A DNA stretch of 64,000 nucleotides from Pseudomonas orientalis (GTDB taxonomy: Bacteria > Pseudomonadota > Gammaproteobacteria > Pseudomonadales > Pseudomonadaceae). The position numbers and the translations under genes were made by a program. The stretch is from NCBI RefSeq assembly GCF_001439815.1, contig NZ_JYLM01000001.1, positions 310,001 through 374,000 on the forward strand. Direction: 5' to 3'. Below, piece by piece: positions 7,665-15,383 of the stretch (the first letter of the stretch is position 1; the number at the start of each line of letters is the position of its first letter). The notes beneath the pieces are model-generated. The model was given only the letters and a program-made list of their open reading frames with translations. It was not told where the DNA came from and did not search any database.

Positions 7665-8641
7665 CGGGCAACCTCAGGCGCGTTGGCCCGTTCCAGAGCG
7701 CGAGGCGCCCACGGGAACAACGCGTCGATCCGCGTACCTTTGCCCGGCCGGCTGCTGACGGACAAGGTGCCTCCCAGTTGCTCCAGCCGCTCGTACATGC
7801 CGGCCATGCCGCGCTGGCCCTCCCTGGCCGGATCGGTGGCGGGGGAGAAGCCCACGCCGTCATCGCAGATCATCAGTGACAGGCCTTCGGGCAGGCGTTG
7901 CAGGCGCACCAGCAGGTTGTGCGCCTGAGCGTGACGGAGCATGTTGGTCACCGCTTCCTGGGTGATACGAAACGCCGCCACGGCCATTTCTTCAGGGATC
8001 CCGGCCAGGCGTTGCTGGCATTCCAGGCTCCAGCACACTTGGGTGTTTTCCAGGGTCTTGAGCAGGTGCGCGCGCAAGCTGGCTTCCAGGCCCAGGCTGG
8101 CCAACTGGCGCGGGTTGAGAATGGCGGACACGTCGCGCACCTTGGCCAGGGTTTCGTCGAGGGTATTGCACAGCACCGTGCACTGCTGCTGCAGCTCTGA
8201 CGGCAGGCGACGCTGCAACCATTCGCTTTGCAGCTTGGCGGCGGTCAGCAGTTGGCCAATGTCGTCGTGCAGCTCGCGGCTGAGGCGATGGCGTTCGTTT
8301 TCCTGAACCTGCAACAGGCGGTCGGCCAATTCCTGTGGCTGGAACTTGATGGATTTGCGCGAACGCCATTGGTGCAGGCCGACCACCGCCAGCGTGGCCA
8401 GGTTGAGCAGCAGGATCAACAGTGACAAGGGTGAGGCGTGTACGTATGCCCACGCGCTGGCGGACAACGAACACAGGCATAACGCAAGGACGATGCGGCG
8501 TGCGGTGCCGCGCGACCCAGACCTTGAGAAAAGTGGCTTGAGATTGGCGTACATAACGGATGAAGCCACTGAGGGTTCGCTGCGGGGAGACCGGTTTACC
8601 GGGCTCTGTTTGGAATACGCTGCCGGATCGTTTTTAAACAT
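7661..8641 (-). CDS. Sensor histidine kinase (NarX/UhpB-type, HisKA_3)
   Basis: 326 residues from the first ATG. Two hydrophobic segments lie near residues 49-65 and 70-90, with almost no periplasmic loop between them, so sensing may be within the membrane or cytosol. The HisKA_3 dimerisation helix carries the phospho-His H125 in SRELHDDIGQLL. The ATPase domain has MICDDGVGF and RGMAGMYERLEQLGG. The first 29 residues are polar and Ser-rich. An ATG at 8554 (starting MYANLKPL) may be the true start, as neither has a good ribosome site. It is translationally coupled to the response regulator. Confidence 0.88.
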   Translation of the reverse strand: MFKNDPAAYSKQSPVNRSPRSEPSVASSVMYANLKPLFSRSGSRGTARRIVLALCLCSLSASAWAYVHASPLSLLILLLNLATLAVVGLHQWRSRKSIKFQPQELADRLLQVQENERHRLSRELHDDIGQLLTAAKLQSEWLQRRLPSELQQQCTVLCNTLDETLAKVRDVSAILNPRQLASLGLEASLRAHLLKTLENTQVCWSLECQQRLAGIPEEMAVAAFRITQEAVTNMLRHAQAHNLLVRLQRLPEGLSLMICDDGVGFSPATDPAREGQRGMAGMYERLEQLGGTLSVSSRPGKGTRIDALFPWAPRALERANAPEVAR

Positions 8642-8724
8642 GATGAAGTTGAGTCACTTCGAGCGGGGCATAGTACCACCCCTGTTACCGTTGGTCGCCT
8701 GATTGGTTTATGGCCCGCGCAAAT

Positions 8725-8747
8725 ACTCTGGGGGGTATTCCCAGAGT
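8725..8747. promoter_or_regulatory. Inverted repeat ACTCTGGG-N7-CCCAGAGT
   Basis: A perfect 8-bp dyad in the 240-base gap between the histidine kinase start and the end of the HPt-like gene. No T-run follows on either strand, so an operator or mRNA structure upstream of the two-component operon is more likely than a terminator. Confidence 0.35.
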
Positions 8748-8881
8748 TAAAAGGTAGAAGTTGTATTATTAAAGTTGGTTTGTATCGTTATTGCGTTGGT
8801 GGCTAATGGAAATTCACTCCTGCTTCGCCATCATCGGTCGTTTTTTGATAGGTCGGTTATCAAATACGACATGTATAAGGC

Positions 8882-9325
8882 TCAAGCCCCGCGATGCAAC
8901 CGTTGCTGCGGTTCCTGACTGAAATCCTTTTGCGGAATCTGCAAGGTCACCGTCGCGATCAACGTCGTTTGCTCACTCTCGTCCAGGGGCAGTTCACCGG
9001 TGCGCGTGTCGATCAGATCCAGTTGCCAGGCCAGCAGCGTCAGGCAGTCATGCAACGCATCCAATGCCTGGTCGTGCAGTTGCGTGGGGTTTTGGGCGTT
9101 GGCAATGAGCGCTTGAAGACGCCGCGAGAAATCGCTGATCGCCTTCAGCGCCAGTCTTTCGGCCTTTTCAGCCAGCTTGGCCAGGCTGGTTTTCATGCAG
9201 TCGATGGCGTCGCTGTCGTCGCGGATCAAATGCAGGTGGCTCAGGCACTCCTGGGATTTGACCAGCAGCTTTTCGGCCTCCAGCAGAAACTCGGGAAGTG
9301 CCGTTTCGTTGGCGCTATTCATCAT
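8882..9325 (-). CDS. Degenerate HPt (CheA P1)-like protein
   Basis: 147 residues, mostly helical by composition, with no signal peptide or membrane segment. The N-terminal part (PEFLLEAEKLLVKSQECLSH) resembles the first helix of CheA P1 domains. In a gapless alignment the segment beginning MKTSLAKLAEKAERL takes the place of the FRAAHSIKGGAG region, with Leu where the phospho-His would be. It lies 565 bases from the divergent cheV. A non-phosphorylatable helper in chemotaxis is an inference; the family assignment itself is tentative. The second of two adjacent ATG codons could also be the start. Confidence 0.5.
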   Translation of the reverse strand: MMNSANETALPEFLLEAEKLLVKSQECLSHLHLIRDDSDAIDCMKTSLAKLAEKAERLALKAISDFSRRLQALIANAQNPTQLHDQALDALHDCLTLLAWQLDLIDTRTGELPLDESEQTTLIATVTLQIPQKDFSQEPQQRLHRGA

Positions 9326-9890
9326 GCATGTCTCCGCAACTCAAGCTCGGGTGATGAGATATCGCACTGGGTGAATGGCTTAAAGCTAGCGCTGAAATAG
9401 GATTGAGGCTTGTAGGCTGCTTCCGATATTCCTGTAGGACGTTTATTGAAATGCCCACGAAAGTCGTGCGTAACCCCAGTTAAGCGGGATGACACGACTT
9501 CAGTTGCCGATACGTGAGTGCCGGGAAGGCCCGTGGGCCAAGGGCTGGGGATGGCAAACAAAAGCCTGACTCCATTCATGCAATGAGAATGGCGTCACAT
9601 TAATGGCTATTAGATATTGCGAATATCAGGTCGGGCCTGATTGCGTATAGGGGAAACCCCTATGCAGTGGAACCGCATGGCGATTCGAGTGTCGCGCAAG
9701 GCGCCAACACAGCCCTGCGAGAGGGCTGATGCAGTAAACCATGATGTCAGTGTGACATCAATGTATTTACATGGCATTTTACCGGGGTCAAGGTCTGGCG
9801 CTTGGCGCCGATAACTTGCCTATATGAACTATGCACTCTCAGAACTGCATTCTCTCAGCGCGAAACCCACGTGCACACCAGGAGCTCTCA
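9326..9890. other. Intergenic region rich in perfect dyads upstream of cheV
   Basis: No convincing gene is present. It contains several perfect inverted repeats: AAGTCGTG (9461-9468) with CACGACTT (9493-9500); GATATT-GCG-AATATC (9613-9627); ATAGGGG-AAA-CCCCTAT (9647-9663); TGATGTCA-GTG-TGACATCA (9742-9760). The sigma-28 promoter of cheV lies at its right end. The dyads could be operators or parts of a small RNA; no terminator-like T-run was seen. Confidence 0.6.
9788..9814 (+). promoter_or_regulatory. Sigma-28 (FliA) promoter of cheV
   Basis: TCAAGGTC at 9788-9795, an 11-base spacer, then GCCGATAA at 9807-9814. The -10 element is a perfect match to the FliA consensus, the spacing is exact, and TCAAG is a common Pseudomonas form of the -35. 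The cheV ATG lies 76 bases downstream. Confidence 0.88.
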
Positions 9891-10826
9891 ATGGCCGGCA
9901 TTCTCGACACGGTAGATCAACGCACGCAATTGGTGGGTGAGAATCGCCTGGAAATTCTAATGTTCCGTTTGTTCGGGCGGCAGCTGTTCGCGATCAACGT
10001 GTTCAAAGTGCAGGAAGTGCTGCAACTGCCCAAGCTGACGCTGATGCCCCAGCGTCATCCCTTCGTGTGTGGCGTGGTCAACCTGCGAGGCCAGACCCTG
10101 CCGGTGATCGACCTGTCCCAGGCGATCGGCATGCGCCCGCTGGTGCCAGGGCCCAACAGCACCATCATTGTCACCGAGTACAACCGCTCGGTGCAGGCCT
10201 TCCTGGTGGGCGGCGTCGACCGCATCGTCAACATGAACTGGGAAGCCATCCTGCCGCCGCCGGCCAGCGCCGGGCGCCAGCATTACCTGACCGCCATCAG
10301 CAAGGTCGACGACCAGTTGGTGGAAATCATCGATGTGGAAAAAGTCCTCGCTGAAATCGTGCCCTACAACGCCAAGGTCTCCCGCGAAAAACTCGAAGAC
10401 CCGGTGCTGGAGCGCGCCCGTGGGCGCGAAGTGCTGCTGGTGGACGACTCCAACGTGGCGCTCTCGCAATTGCGTGACACCCTCGGCCAGTTGGGCGTGA
10501 AGATGCACATCGCCAGCGACGGCCTCAAGGCGCTGAACATGCTCAAGGCCTGGGCCGACAGCGGCCAGGTGATGACCGACAAGCTGTTGATGATCTTCAC
10601 CGACGCCGAAATGCCCGAGATGGATGGCTACCGTCTCACCACCGAAATACGCAACGACCCGCGCCTGCGTGGCCTTTACGTAGTGCTGCACACCTCGCTG
10701 TCGGGCAGCTTCAACGAGTCGATGGTGAAGAAGGTCGGCTGCGACAATTTCCTCTCCAAATTCCAGCCCGACAAGCTGGTGGATGTGGTGCGTGAGCGAC
10801 TGATGCTGGACGAAGCGCCCGCCTGA
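9891..10826 (+). CDS. cheV: Chemotaxis protein CheV (CheW-receiver fusion)
   Basis: 311 residues: a CheW-like domain (about 20-160, with GVVNLRGQTLPVIDLSQAIG) joined to a receiver domain (about 178-305). The receiver has acidic D185-D186, phospho-acceptor D238 in FTDAEMPEMDG and a downstream Lys in FLSKFQPD. CheV proteins couple receptors to CheA and are themselves phosphorylated, aiding adaptation. I chose the ATG at 9891, with AGGAG eleven bases upstream; an in-frame ATG at 9831 would add 20 residues unlike the family. Expression with late flagellar genes is indicated by the sigma-28 promoter. Confidence 0.93.
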   Translation: MAGILDTVDQRTQLVGENRLEILMFRLFGRQLFAINVFKVQEVLQLPKLTLMPQRHPFVCGVVNLRGQTLPVIDLSQAIGMRPLVPGPNSTIIVTEYNRSVQAFLVGGVDRIVNMNWEAILPPPASAGRQHYLTAISKVDDQLVEIIDVEKVLAEIVPYNAKVSREKLEDPVLERARGREVLLVDDSNVALSQLRDTLGQLGVKMHIASDGLKALNMLKAWADSGQVMTDKLLMIFTDAEMPEMDGYRLTTEIRNDPRLRGLYVVLHTSLSGSFNESMVKKVGCDNFLSKFQPDKLVDVVRERLMLDEAPA

Positions 10827-10866
10827 CCTTAGGGTATGACCCTTTGTTTCCCAGGAAAGCAGGCCC

Positions 10867-11670
10867 ATGCTCCGTCTCAGCGCGTTGTACCGTTACCCCT
10901 TGAAGTCCGGCAAGGCCGAGGCCCTGCAGCAGAGTGGCCTGGACAAGCTCGGGCTGGAAGGGGATCGCCGCTGGATGCTGGTGGACGAAGCCAGCGGGCG
11001 ATTCCTTACGCAACGCGCCGTGGCAAAGATGAGCCAGTTGACTGCGCTGTGGAGCACGGCGGGCGGCCTGACCCTCAGCTCGCCGGGCCATGGGACATTG
11101 GATGTGGCACTGCCCGGCGCCGACGCGTTGCGCGGTGTAACCCTCTGGCACGACACCCTGCGCGTGCCGGACGCAGGCGATGCCGCGGCGGCCTGGGTCA
11201 GCGCCTTCATCGGTAAACCCACACGCCTGGTGTATATGCCCGTGGACCGCGCACGCTTCACCCAGCATGGTTTCGGCGAGGATGACGATCAGGTGGGCTT
11301 CGCCGACGGTTACCCTTTGCTGCTGATCGGCCAGGCCTCCCTGGACGATTTGTGCACCCACATCGGCCGGCCCATGGAGATGCTGCGCTTTCGTCCCAAC
11401 CTGGTCATCGAAGGCGCCGCGGCCTTCGCCGAGGATGGCTGGAAACGCTTGCGCATCGGCGAGGTGGAGTTTCGCGTGGTCAAGCCCTGTTCACGTTGCA
11501 TCCTCACCACCATCGACCCGCAGACCGGCGAGCGCAGCACGGACCGCGAGCCATTTGCGACGCTTCAGGCCTATCGCGGCACCGAGCAGGGCGCGATGTT
11601 CGGCCAGAACCTGGTCAACGATGGAGTGGGGCAGTTGGAAGTCGGCATGCCGGTGACGGTGCTGGAATGA
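10867..11670 (+). CDS. MOSC-domain protein (YcbX-like)
   Basis: 267 residues. An N-terminal MOSC beta-barrel (LRLSALYRYPLKSGKAEAL, then LGLEGDRRWMLVD) is followed by the MOSC domain, with the conserved cysteine region VVKPCSRCILTTIDPQTG at about residues 207-224 and the closing GQNLVNDG. YcbX-type proteins bind the molybdenum cofactor and reduce N-hydroxylated compounds in E. coli. The usual C-terminal 2Fe-2S ferredoxin domain of E. coli YcbX is absent, so electrons must come from a separate protein. A strong terminator follows at once. Confidence 0.87.
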   Translation: MLRLSALYRYPLKSGKAEALQQSGLDKLGLEGDRRWMLVDEASGRFLTQRAVAKMSQLTALWSTAGGLTLSSPGHGTLDVALPGADALRGVTLWHDTLRVPDAGDAAAAWVSAFIGKPTRLVYMPVDRARFTQHGFGEDDDQVGFADGYPLLLIGQASLDDLCTHIGRPMEMLRFRPNLVIEGAAAFAEDGWKRLRIGEVEFRVVKPCSRCILTTIDPQTGERSTDREPFATLQAYRGTEQGAMFGQNLVNDGVGQLEVGMPVTVLE

Positions 11671-11704
11671 AAAAAGCCCGTCTCGCAGGAGACGGGCTTT
11701 TTTT
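11671..11704. terminator. Bidirectional Rho-independent terminator
   Basis: The stem AAAAAGCCCGTCTC / GAGACGGGCTTTTT with a GCAG loop is flanked by A and T runs, so it serves both the MOSC gene and the convergent ppnP. Confidence 0.93.
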
Positions 11705-11719
11705 GGCGCCGGTTGGCGT

Positions 11720-12001
11720 TCAGCTGCGGTATTCGCACAGGTAGGCGGTGTCTTCGGCGACCTTCAACTGGAACTTGCTGTTGGCCGGTACGTTGAACTG
11801 GCTGCCGGCGGCGAAGGTTTCCCACTCGGCGTCAGGCAATTTGACGACCAGGGCGCCGGAGATCACGTGCATGATTTCACGCTGGGCAGTGCCGAATTCG
11901 TATTCACCCGGGGCCATGACGCCGAGGGTGGCCGGACCTTCCTTGGTGCCGAAAGCGATCGACTTGACGGTGCCGTCGAAGTATTCGTTGACTTTGAACA
12001 T
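11720..12001 (-). CDS. ppnP: Pyrimidine/purine nucleoside phosphorylase PpnP
   Basis: 93 residues, a single cupin-like beta barrel of the former DUF1255 family. It begins [16 protein letters not shown] and contains [23 protein letters not shown], the signature of PpnP. The E. coli enzyme phosphorolyses several nucleosides to base and ribose 1-phosphate. Length and sequence are typical. It converges on the MOSC gene through a shared terminator, and a REPIN lies upstream of its start. Confidence 0.92.
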   Translation of the reverse strand: MFKVNEYFDGTVKSIAFGTKEGPATLGVMAPGEYEFGTAQREIMHVISGALVVKLPDAEWETFAAGSQFNVPANSKFQLKVAEDTAYLCEYRS

Positions 12002-12041
12002 GGGTGAATCCTCGGAAAAGGGTCAAAGCTTACGCCAACCA

Positions 12042-12143
12042 CTGTAGGAGCGAGCTTGCTCGCGAAAAACCTGAGAGCACCCCGTTAAACCAGATGCGCT
12101 GCGTTATCGTTGGCGATCTTCGCGAGCAAGCTCGCTCCTACAG
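12042..12143. repeat. REPIN, family A
   Basis: Inverted arms of the GTAGGAGCGAGCTTGCTCGC type with a GTTATCGTTGGC loop element, between ppnP and the exonuclease gene. Confidence 0.95.
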
Positions 12144-12199
12144 GTGGGCAGCATTAGGGCAAAAAGGTTGATCAGTATGCCCAAGCCTTTCAGAGCTGC

Positions 12200-12742
12200 C
12201 TAGACCGGCAAAATCAACGGCAGCAGGCGCGCCGTGTTGCGCGCATCTTCCAGGGCCCGATGCTGCTGGCCAACGAACTGCATCCCCGCCAATTGCAGCG
12301 CGCCATTGAGCCCGAGCGGCTTGTCCAGGCGGCGGGCCTTGGCGAAACGCTGCTTGAGGTTGACATGGGGCGTCTGTCCGAGCGCACTGGCCAGGCCATG
12401 GCGCTGCCATTCCAGCTCAAGCTGCGCGCGATCGTAGTCACCCCAGCTGGCCCAGCCTTCCAGGCGTGGCTGATGCTGGCCCAGCCAGCGTTCGAACAGC
12501 GGCCACACCTCGGTGATGGGCGCTGCCGCGTCGATGTTGGCCTGGGTGATATGGGTCAATTGGCGGCAAAAGGGCGTCAGCAGTGGCCGCCGCAGCGGTC
12601 GTACGAAGCGCTGGAAGTGATCCAGCTCGCGACCCTGGCGGTTGACCAGGCTCGCGCCGATTTCGATGACTTCCATCTCCGTCACGGGCCAGCCGCCGTC
12701 ATCCGTTGTGGCTTCAAGGTCAATAATCAGCCAATGAGGCAT
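12200..12742 (-). CDS. DnaQ-like 3'-5' exonuclease (DEDDh)
   Basis: 180 residues of the exonuclease domain family that includes DNA polymerase III epsilon and RNase T. ExoI (IIDLEATTDD) supplies the DxE pair near the N terminus; ExoII falls around WASWGDYDRAQLE; ExoIII HRALEDARNTARLL supplies the final His and Asp. The enzyme would degrade single-stranded DNA or RNA from the 3' end with two metal ions. The ATG at 12742 gives a start that runs straight into the first strand; earlier in-frame starts add unrelated sequence. It is divergent from the TetR gene. Confidence 0.87.
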   Translation of the reverse strand: MPHWLIIDLEATTDDGGWPVTEMEVIEIGASLVNRQGRELDHFQRFVRPLRRPLLTPFCRQLTHITQANIDAAAPITEVWPLFERWLGQHQPRLEGWASWGDYDRAQLELEWQRHGLASALGQTPHVNLKQRFAKARRLDKPLGLNGALQLAGMQFVGQQHRALEDARNTARLLPLILPV

Positions 12743-12854
12743 GCGCAGGTTCCCGTACTGTTCCTGTCCTGATGGGGATAGAGCGTAGCCGGGCCGTGTA
12801 GTTCCGCCCAGGGGCTTATTCAATCTTCCAATGGCTGGTGGCGCGGCTACCAGG

Positions 12855-12900
12855 CAAGCGCTTGGATAAACCCTGTACACAAGTTTTATCCAAGCGCTTG
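12855..12900. promoter_or_regulatory. Large dyad with two CAAGCGCTTG palindromes upstream of the TetR gene
   Basis: CAAGCGCTTGGATAAA at 12855-12870 and its exact reverse complement at 12885-12900, 14 bases apart. Each 16-base arm itself contains the 10-bp palindrome CAAGCGCTTG. The TTGGAT and ATAAA/TTTAT pieces inside could be promoter elements. It lies 64 bases before the TetR start, as expected for an autoregulated TetR operator. Confidence 0.75.
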
Positions 12901-12963
12901 CTTGGGTGGCGGCCACGGCCTAAATTGCCCGCCAAGACGAGAGTAGACATAAGGGAAAGCAGC

Positions 12964-13587
12964 ATGGATGACCCCCAAGCCCTGCGGGTAATGCGCACCA
13001 TGATCGACGGTGGCCAATTGACCGACCCCGAGAGTGCCCGGGGCAAGTTGCTGCAAACCGCGGCCCACCTGTTTCGCAACAAGGGCTTCGAGCGCACCAC
13101 TGTGCGCGACCTGGCCGGCGCGGTGGGCATCCAGTCGGGCAGCATCTTTCATCACTTCAAGAGCAAGGACGAGATCCTGCGCGCGGTGATGGAAGAAACC
13201 ATCCTCTACAACACCGCGATGATGCGCGCGGCACTTGAGCAGGCGGGCACTGTGCGCGAGCGTGTGCGGGCGCTGATCCGCTGCGAATTGCAGTCGATCA
13301 TGGGCGGCAGCGGGGAGGCGATGGCGGTGCTGGTGTACGAATGGCGTTCGTTGTCTGCCGAAGGTCAGGCGCAGGTACTGGCCTTGCGTGACGTGTACGA
13401 GGACATCTGGCTGCAGGTCCTGGGCGAAGCCAAGGCCGCCGGCTATATCAAGGGCGACGTGTTTATCACCCGGCGTTTCCTGACCGGTGCGTTGTCCTGG
13501 ACCACCACCTGGTTGCGCACCCAAGGCAGCCTGACACTCGAAGAACTGGCCGAAGAAGCCCTGCTGATGGTGCTCAAGGCGGATTGA
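12964..13587 (+). CDS. TetR-family transcriptional regulator
   Basis: 207 residues. The N-terminal HTH lies at about residues 25-65 (LLQTAAHLFRNKGFERTTVRDLAGAVGIQSGSIFHHFKSKDEIL), a textbook TetR signature. The helical C-terminal domain would bind an unknown ligand. The ATG at 12964 is preceded by AAGGGAAAG; a longer in-frame reading from 12838 runs through the operator and is not credible. The double palindrome upstream is the probable binding site. The divergent exonuclease gene shares this intergenic region, but no catabolic operon is adjacent to name the ligand. Confidence 0.92.
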   Translation: MDDPQALRVMRTMIDGGQLTDPESARGKLLQTAAHLFRNKGFERTTVRDLAGAVGIQSGSIFHHFKSKDEILRAVMEETILYNTAMMRAALEQAGTVRERVRALIRCELQSIMGGSGEAMAVLVYEWRSLSAEGQAQVLALRDVYEDIWLQVLGEAKAAGYIKGDVFITRRFLTGALSWTTTWLRTQGSLTLEELAEEALLMVLKAD

Positions 13588-13679
13588 GGCACAAGCCATC
13601 AATTTACTGGCAACCGTTGTCTCTCCCGGGAAAAACGCCTAGCTTAACGCCATCATAGAATTCAACGGTGTGTGCCTAG

Positions 13680-14468
13680 ATGTTTTCGCCATGGCGACTG
13701 GCTGCAGGACTTACATTTTTTGCACTGGGTACCGCAGGGTGGACGCAAGCTGGCGCCGCGCAGTTGGTGAGGGTCGGCGCGGCGCATTTTCCGCCGTATA
13801 CCGTACGCCCTGAGCAAGGCGCCGATACCGGTTTGCTGCCGCAATTGGTCGACGCGTTGAACGCTGTGCAGAGCGACTATCAGTTTGTGCTGGTGCCCAC
13901 CTCGATCCCCAGGCGTTTCCGCGATTTCGAGCAGGGCCGGGTCGACATGGCGATCTTTGAAAACCCCTCCTGGGGCTGGACGAACGTTGCCCATACCAGC
14001 GTCGATATGGGGCTGGAGGACGCTGAAATCTTCGTCGCCGAGCGTGAACCCGGGCGCGACCAGGGCTTTTTCACTGACCTTGCCGGCAAGCGCCTGGCGG
14101 TGTTCAGCGGTTATCACTACGCTTTCGCCCAGTTCAACGCCGACCCCAAGTACCTGGCCGAGCACTTCAACGCCACCTTGACGTATTCCCATGACAGCAA
14201 CTTGCTGATGGTCGCGCGCGGGCGTGCCGATATCGCCTTGGTCACCCGTTCTTACCTGAGTGATTTCATGGTGCGCAACGCCGACATGGCGGACAGATTC
14301 CTGGTGTCGGAGCGCATCGATCAGGTCTATCACCATTACGCGTTGCTGCGGCCCAAGGCACCGATCACCGGGCCGGTCTTTGCCGAGCTGCTCAAGCGCT
14401 TGCGCGATAACGGCCAGATGCTCAGGATTTTCGAGCCGTATCGCATTGATCTAACCCCATTGCCCTAA
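13680..14468 (+). CDS. Periplasmic solute-binding-like protein (SBP family 3)
   Basis: 262 residues with a Sec signal peptide (basic start, hydrophobic AAGLTFFALGTAGWTQAGAA, cleavage probably after GAA at about residue 27). The mature part resembles amino-acid-type binding proteins: VGAAHFPPYTVRPEQGADTGLLPQLVDAL, then DMAIFENPSWGW and GKRLAVFSGYHYAF. No permease or ATPase genes are adjacent, so it may be an orphan sensor-like protein, as many single SBP_bac_3 genes in Pseudomonas are. The ligand is unknown. It converges on pvdS with REP sequences between. Confidence 0.82.
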   Translation: MFSPWRLAAGLTFFALGTAGWTQAGAAQLVRVGAAHFPPYTVRPEQGADTGLLPQLVDALNAVQSDYQFVLVPTSIPRRFRDFEQGRVDMAIFENPSWGWTNVAHTSVDMGLEDAEIFVAEREPGRDQGFFTDLAGKRLAVFSGYHYAFAQFNADPKYLAEHFNATLTYSHDSNLLMVARGRADIALVTRSYLSDFMVRNADMADRFLVSERIDQVYHHYALLRPKAPITGPVFAELLKRLRDNGQMLRIFEPYRIDLTPLP

Positions 14469-14483
14469 AATCGCAGCCGATCA

Positions 14484-14530
14484 AATGTGGGAGGGGCGGT
14501 GCGACGATTCGACTTGCCCCCCGTGACAGC
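14484..14530. repeat. Single REP of a third type
   Basis: ATGTGGGAGGGGCGGTGCGA (from 14485), followed by GACTTGCCCCCCG. It shares the GTGGGAGGGG head with family B but has a distinct middle (CGGTGCGACGATTCGAC) and no inverted partner nearby. Confidence 0.6.
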
Positions 14531-14570
14531 CGGACAGCCAGCGCATATCTATCTGACGTCTGGGATCCAT

Positions 14571-14661
14571 ATGTGGGAGGGGGCTTGCCCCCGATGGCGG
14601 TGTGTCAGCTACAACAGAGCTGGCTGACACACCGCATCGCGGGCAAGCCCCCTCCTACAGT
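14571..14661. repeat. REPIN, family B
   Basis: GTGGGAGGGGGCTTGCCCCC on the left and the inverted GGGCAAGCCCCCTCCTAC on the right, with GGTGTGTCAG and CTGACACACC as inner arms, between the solute-binding gene and the 3' end of pvdS. The right end reads CTCCTAC, as in family A. Confidence 0.93.
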
Positions 14662-14675
14662 GGTTTCTTTTTTGT

Positions 14676-15227
14676 TCAAACCCTGCGCGCAAACGTATCG
14701 CTATGGCTGCCCGACACCTTGCGGCAGTGCACCAGCGCATCGCGAATCATGAAGTTCACCAGCGTCGGCGAGACCCCGAGTTCCTTGGCGATATCTTTCT
14801 GCGGCACGCCGTGCAGGCGGTACATCTCGAAGGCGTAGCGGGTGCGCTGCGGCAGCTCGGTCAGGGCGTCGGCGATGTTTTCCAGGGTGTTGAAATTGAT
14901 GTGGGAGGTTTCCGGTGAAGCGCCGTGGATAACCACATTCAAGCCTTCCTCTTCGGTCCCTGAGTATTTGAGTTCCAGGGCCTGCTTGCGGTAGTGATCG
15001 ATCGCCAGGTTGCGCACGATCTGGAACAGATAGCTCAGTTGGGCCTTGAACGAGGAGGTGATGGTCGGTGCCGATTGCAGCCGAAAGTAGGCGTCCTGCA
15101 CCACATCCTCGGCACGGGAACGACAGCCGGTAATACGTGCTGCGATCTTCACCAGAATCAGTCGATTGTCGACGAACGCCTGGAGAAGTGGTGAGTCGCA
15201 CCTGCCTGTGGATACTTGTTCCGTCAT
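14676..15227 (-). CDS. pvdS: Pyoverdine ECF sigma factor PvdS
   Basis: 183 residues from the ATG at 15227. Region 2 (RSRAEDVVQDAYFRLQS and YLFQIVRNLAIDHYRKQAL) and region 4 (ALTELPQRTRYAFEMYRLHGVPQKDIAKELGVSPTLVNFMIRDAL) match the PvdS/PbrA/PfrI iron-starvation sigma factors very closely. PvdS directs RNA polymerase to TAAAT-N16-CGT promoters of pyoverdine genes. I prefer ATG 15227 (AAGGTG six bases upstream) over the GTG at 15236. The gene has a Fur-box promoter and is divergent from its predicted targets pvdG-pvdL. Confidence 0.96.
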   Translation of the reverse strand: MTEQVSTGRCDSPLLQAFVDNRLILVKIAARITGCRSRAEDVVQDAYFRLQSAPTITSSFKAQLSYLFQIVRNLAIDHYRKQALELKYSGTEEEGLNVVIHGASPETSHINFNTLENIADALTELPQRTRYAFEMYRLHGVPQKDIAKELGVSPTLVNFMIRDALVHCRKVSGSHSDTFARRV

Positions 15228-15298
15228 GGAAATCACCTTGTTGCAAAGAGGTTAGGGGAGGGCATCCTTGCTGAGGCCTCCTACACATCGGGCAACAA

Positions 15299-15329
15299 AT
15301 TATGCTGAATGATAATGATTGTCAAATGA
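15299..15329 (-). promoter_or_regulatory. pvdS promoter overlapped by a Fur box
   Basis: Reading towards pvdS, TTGACA (15325-15320) is followed after 15 bases by CATAAT (15304-15299). GATAATGATTGTCAAATGA at 15311-15329 resembles the Fur consensus GATAATGATAATCATTATC, with a perfect GATAATGAT half. Fe-Fur would block the promoter. The -10 choice is uncertain because the spacing is short. Confidence 0.8.
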
Positions 15330-15383
15330 GAAGGCGAACTAATCTTATGCCTTTGAGGAAGGTGTGAACCGCGTCTCGCTCGA

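Noticed and set aside
8845..8863. TTGATA..TATCAA repeat as terminator of the HPt-like gene
   Set aside because: Only a 6-bp stem, and on the minus strand it is followed by A rather than T residues.
9357..9385. Possible sigma-28 promoter for the HPt-like gene on the minus strand
   Set aside because: The -10 resembles GCCGATAA at only five of eight positions and the spacing is one base off; too weak to annotate.
9957..10868. 303-codon minus-strand frame opposite cheV
   Set aside because: His/Val/Gln-rich translation without motifs; cheV is unambiguous.
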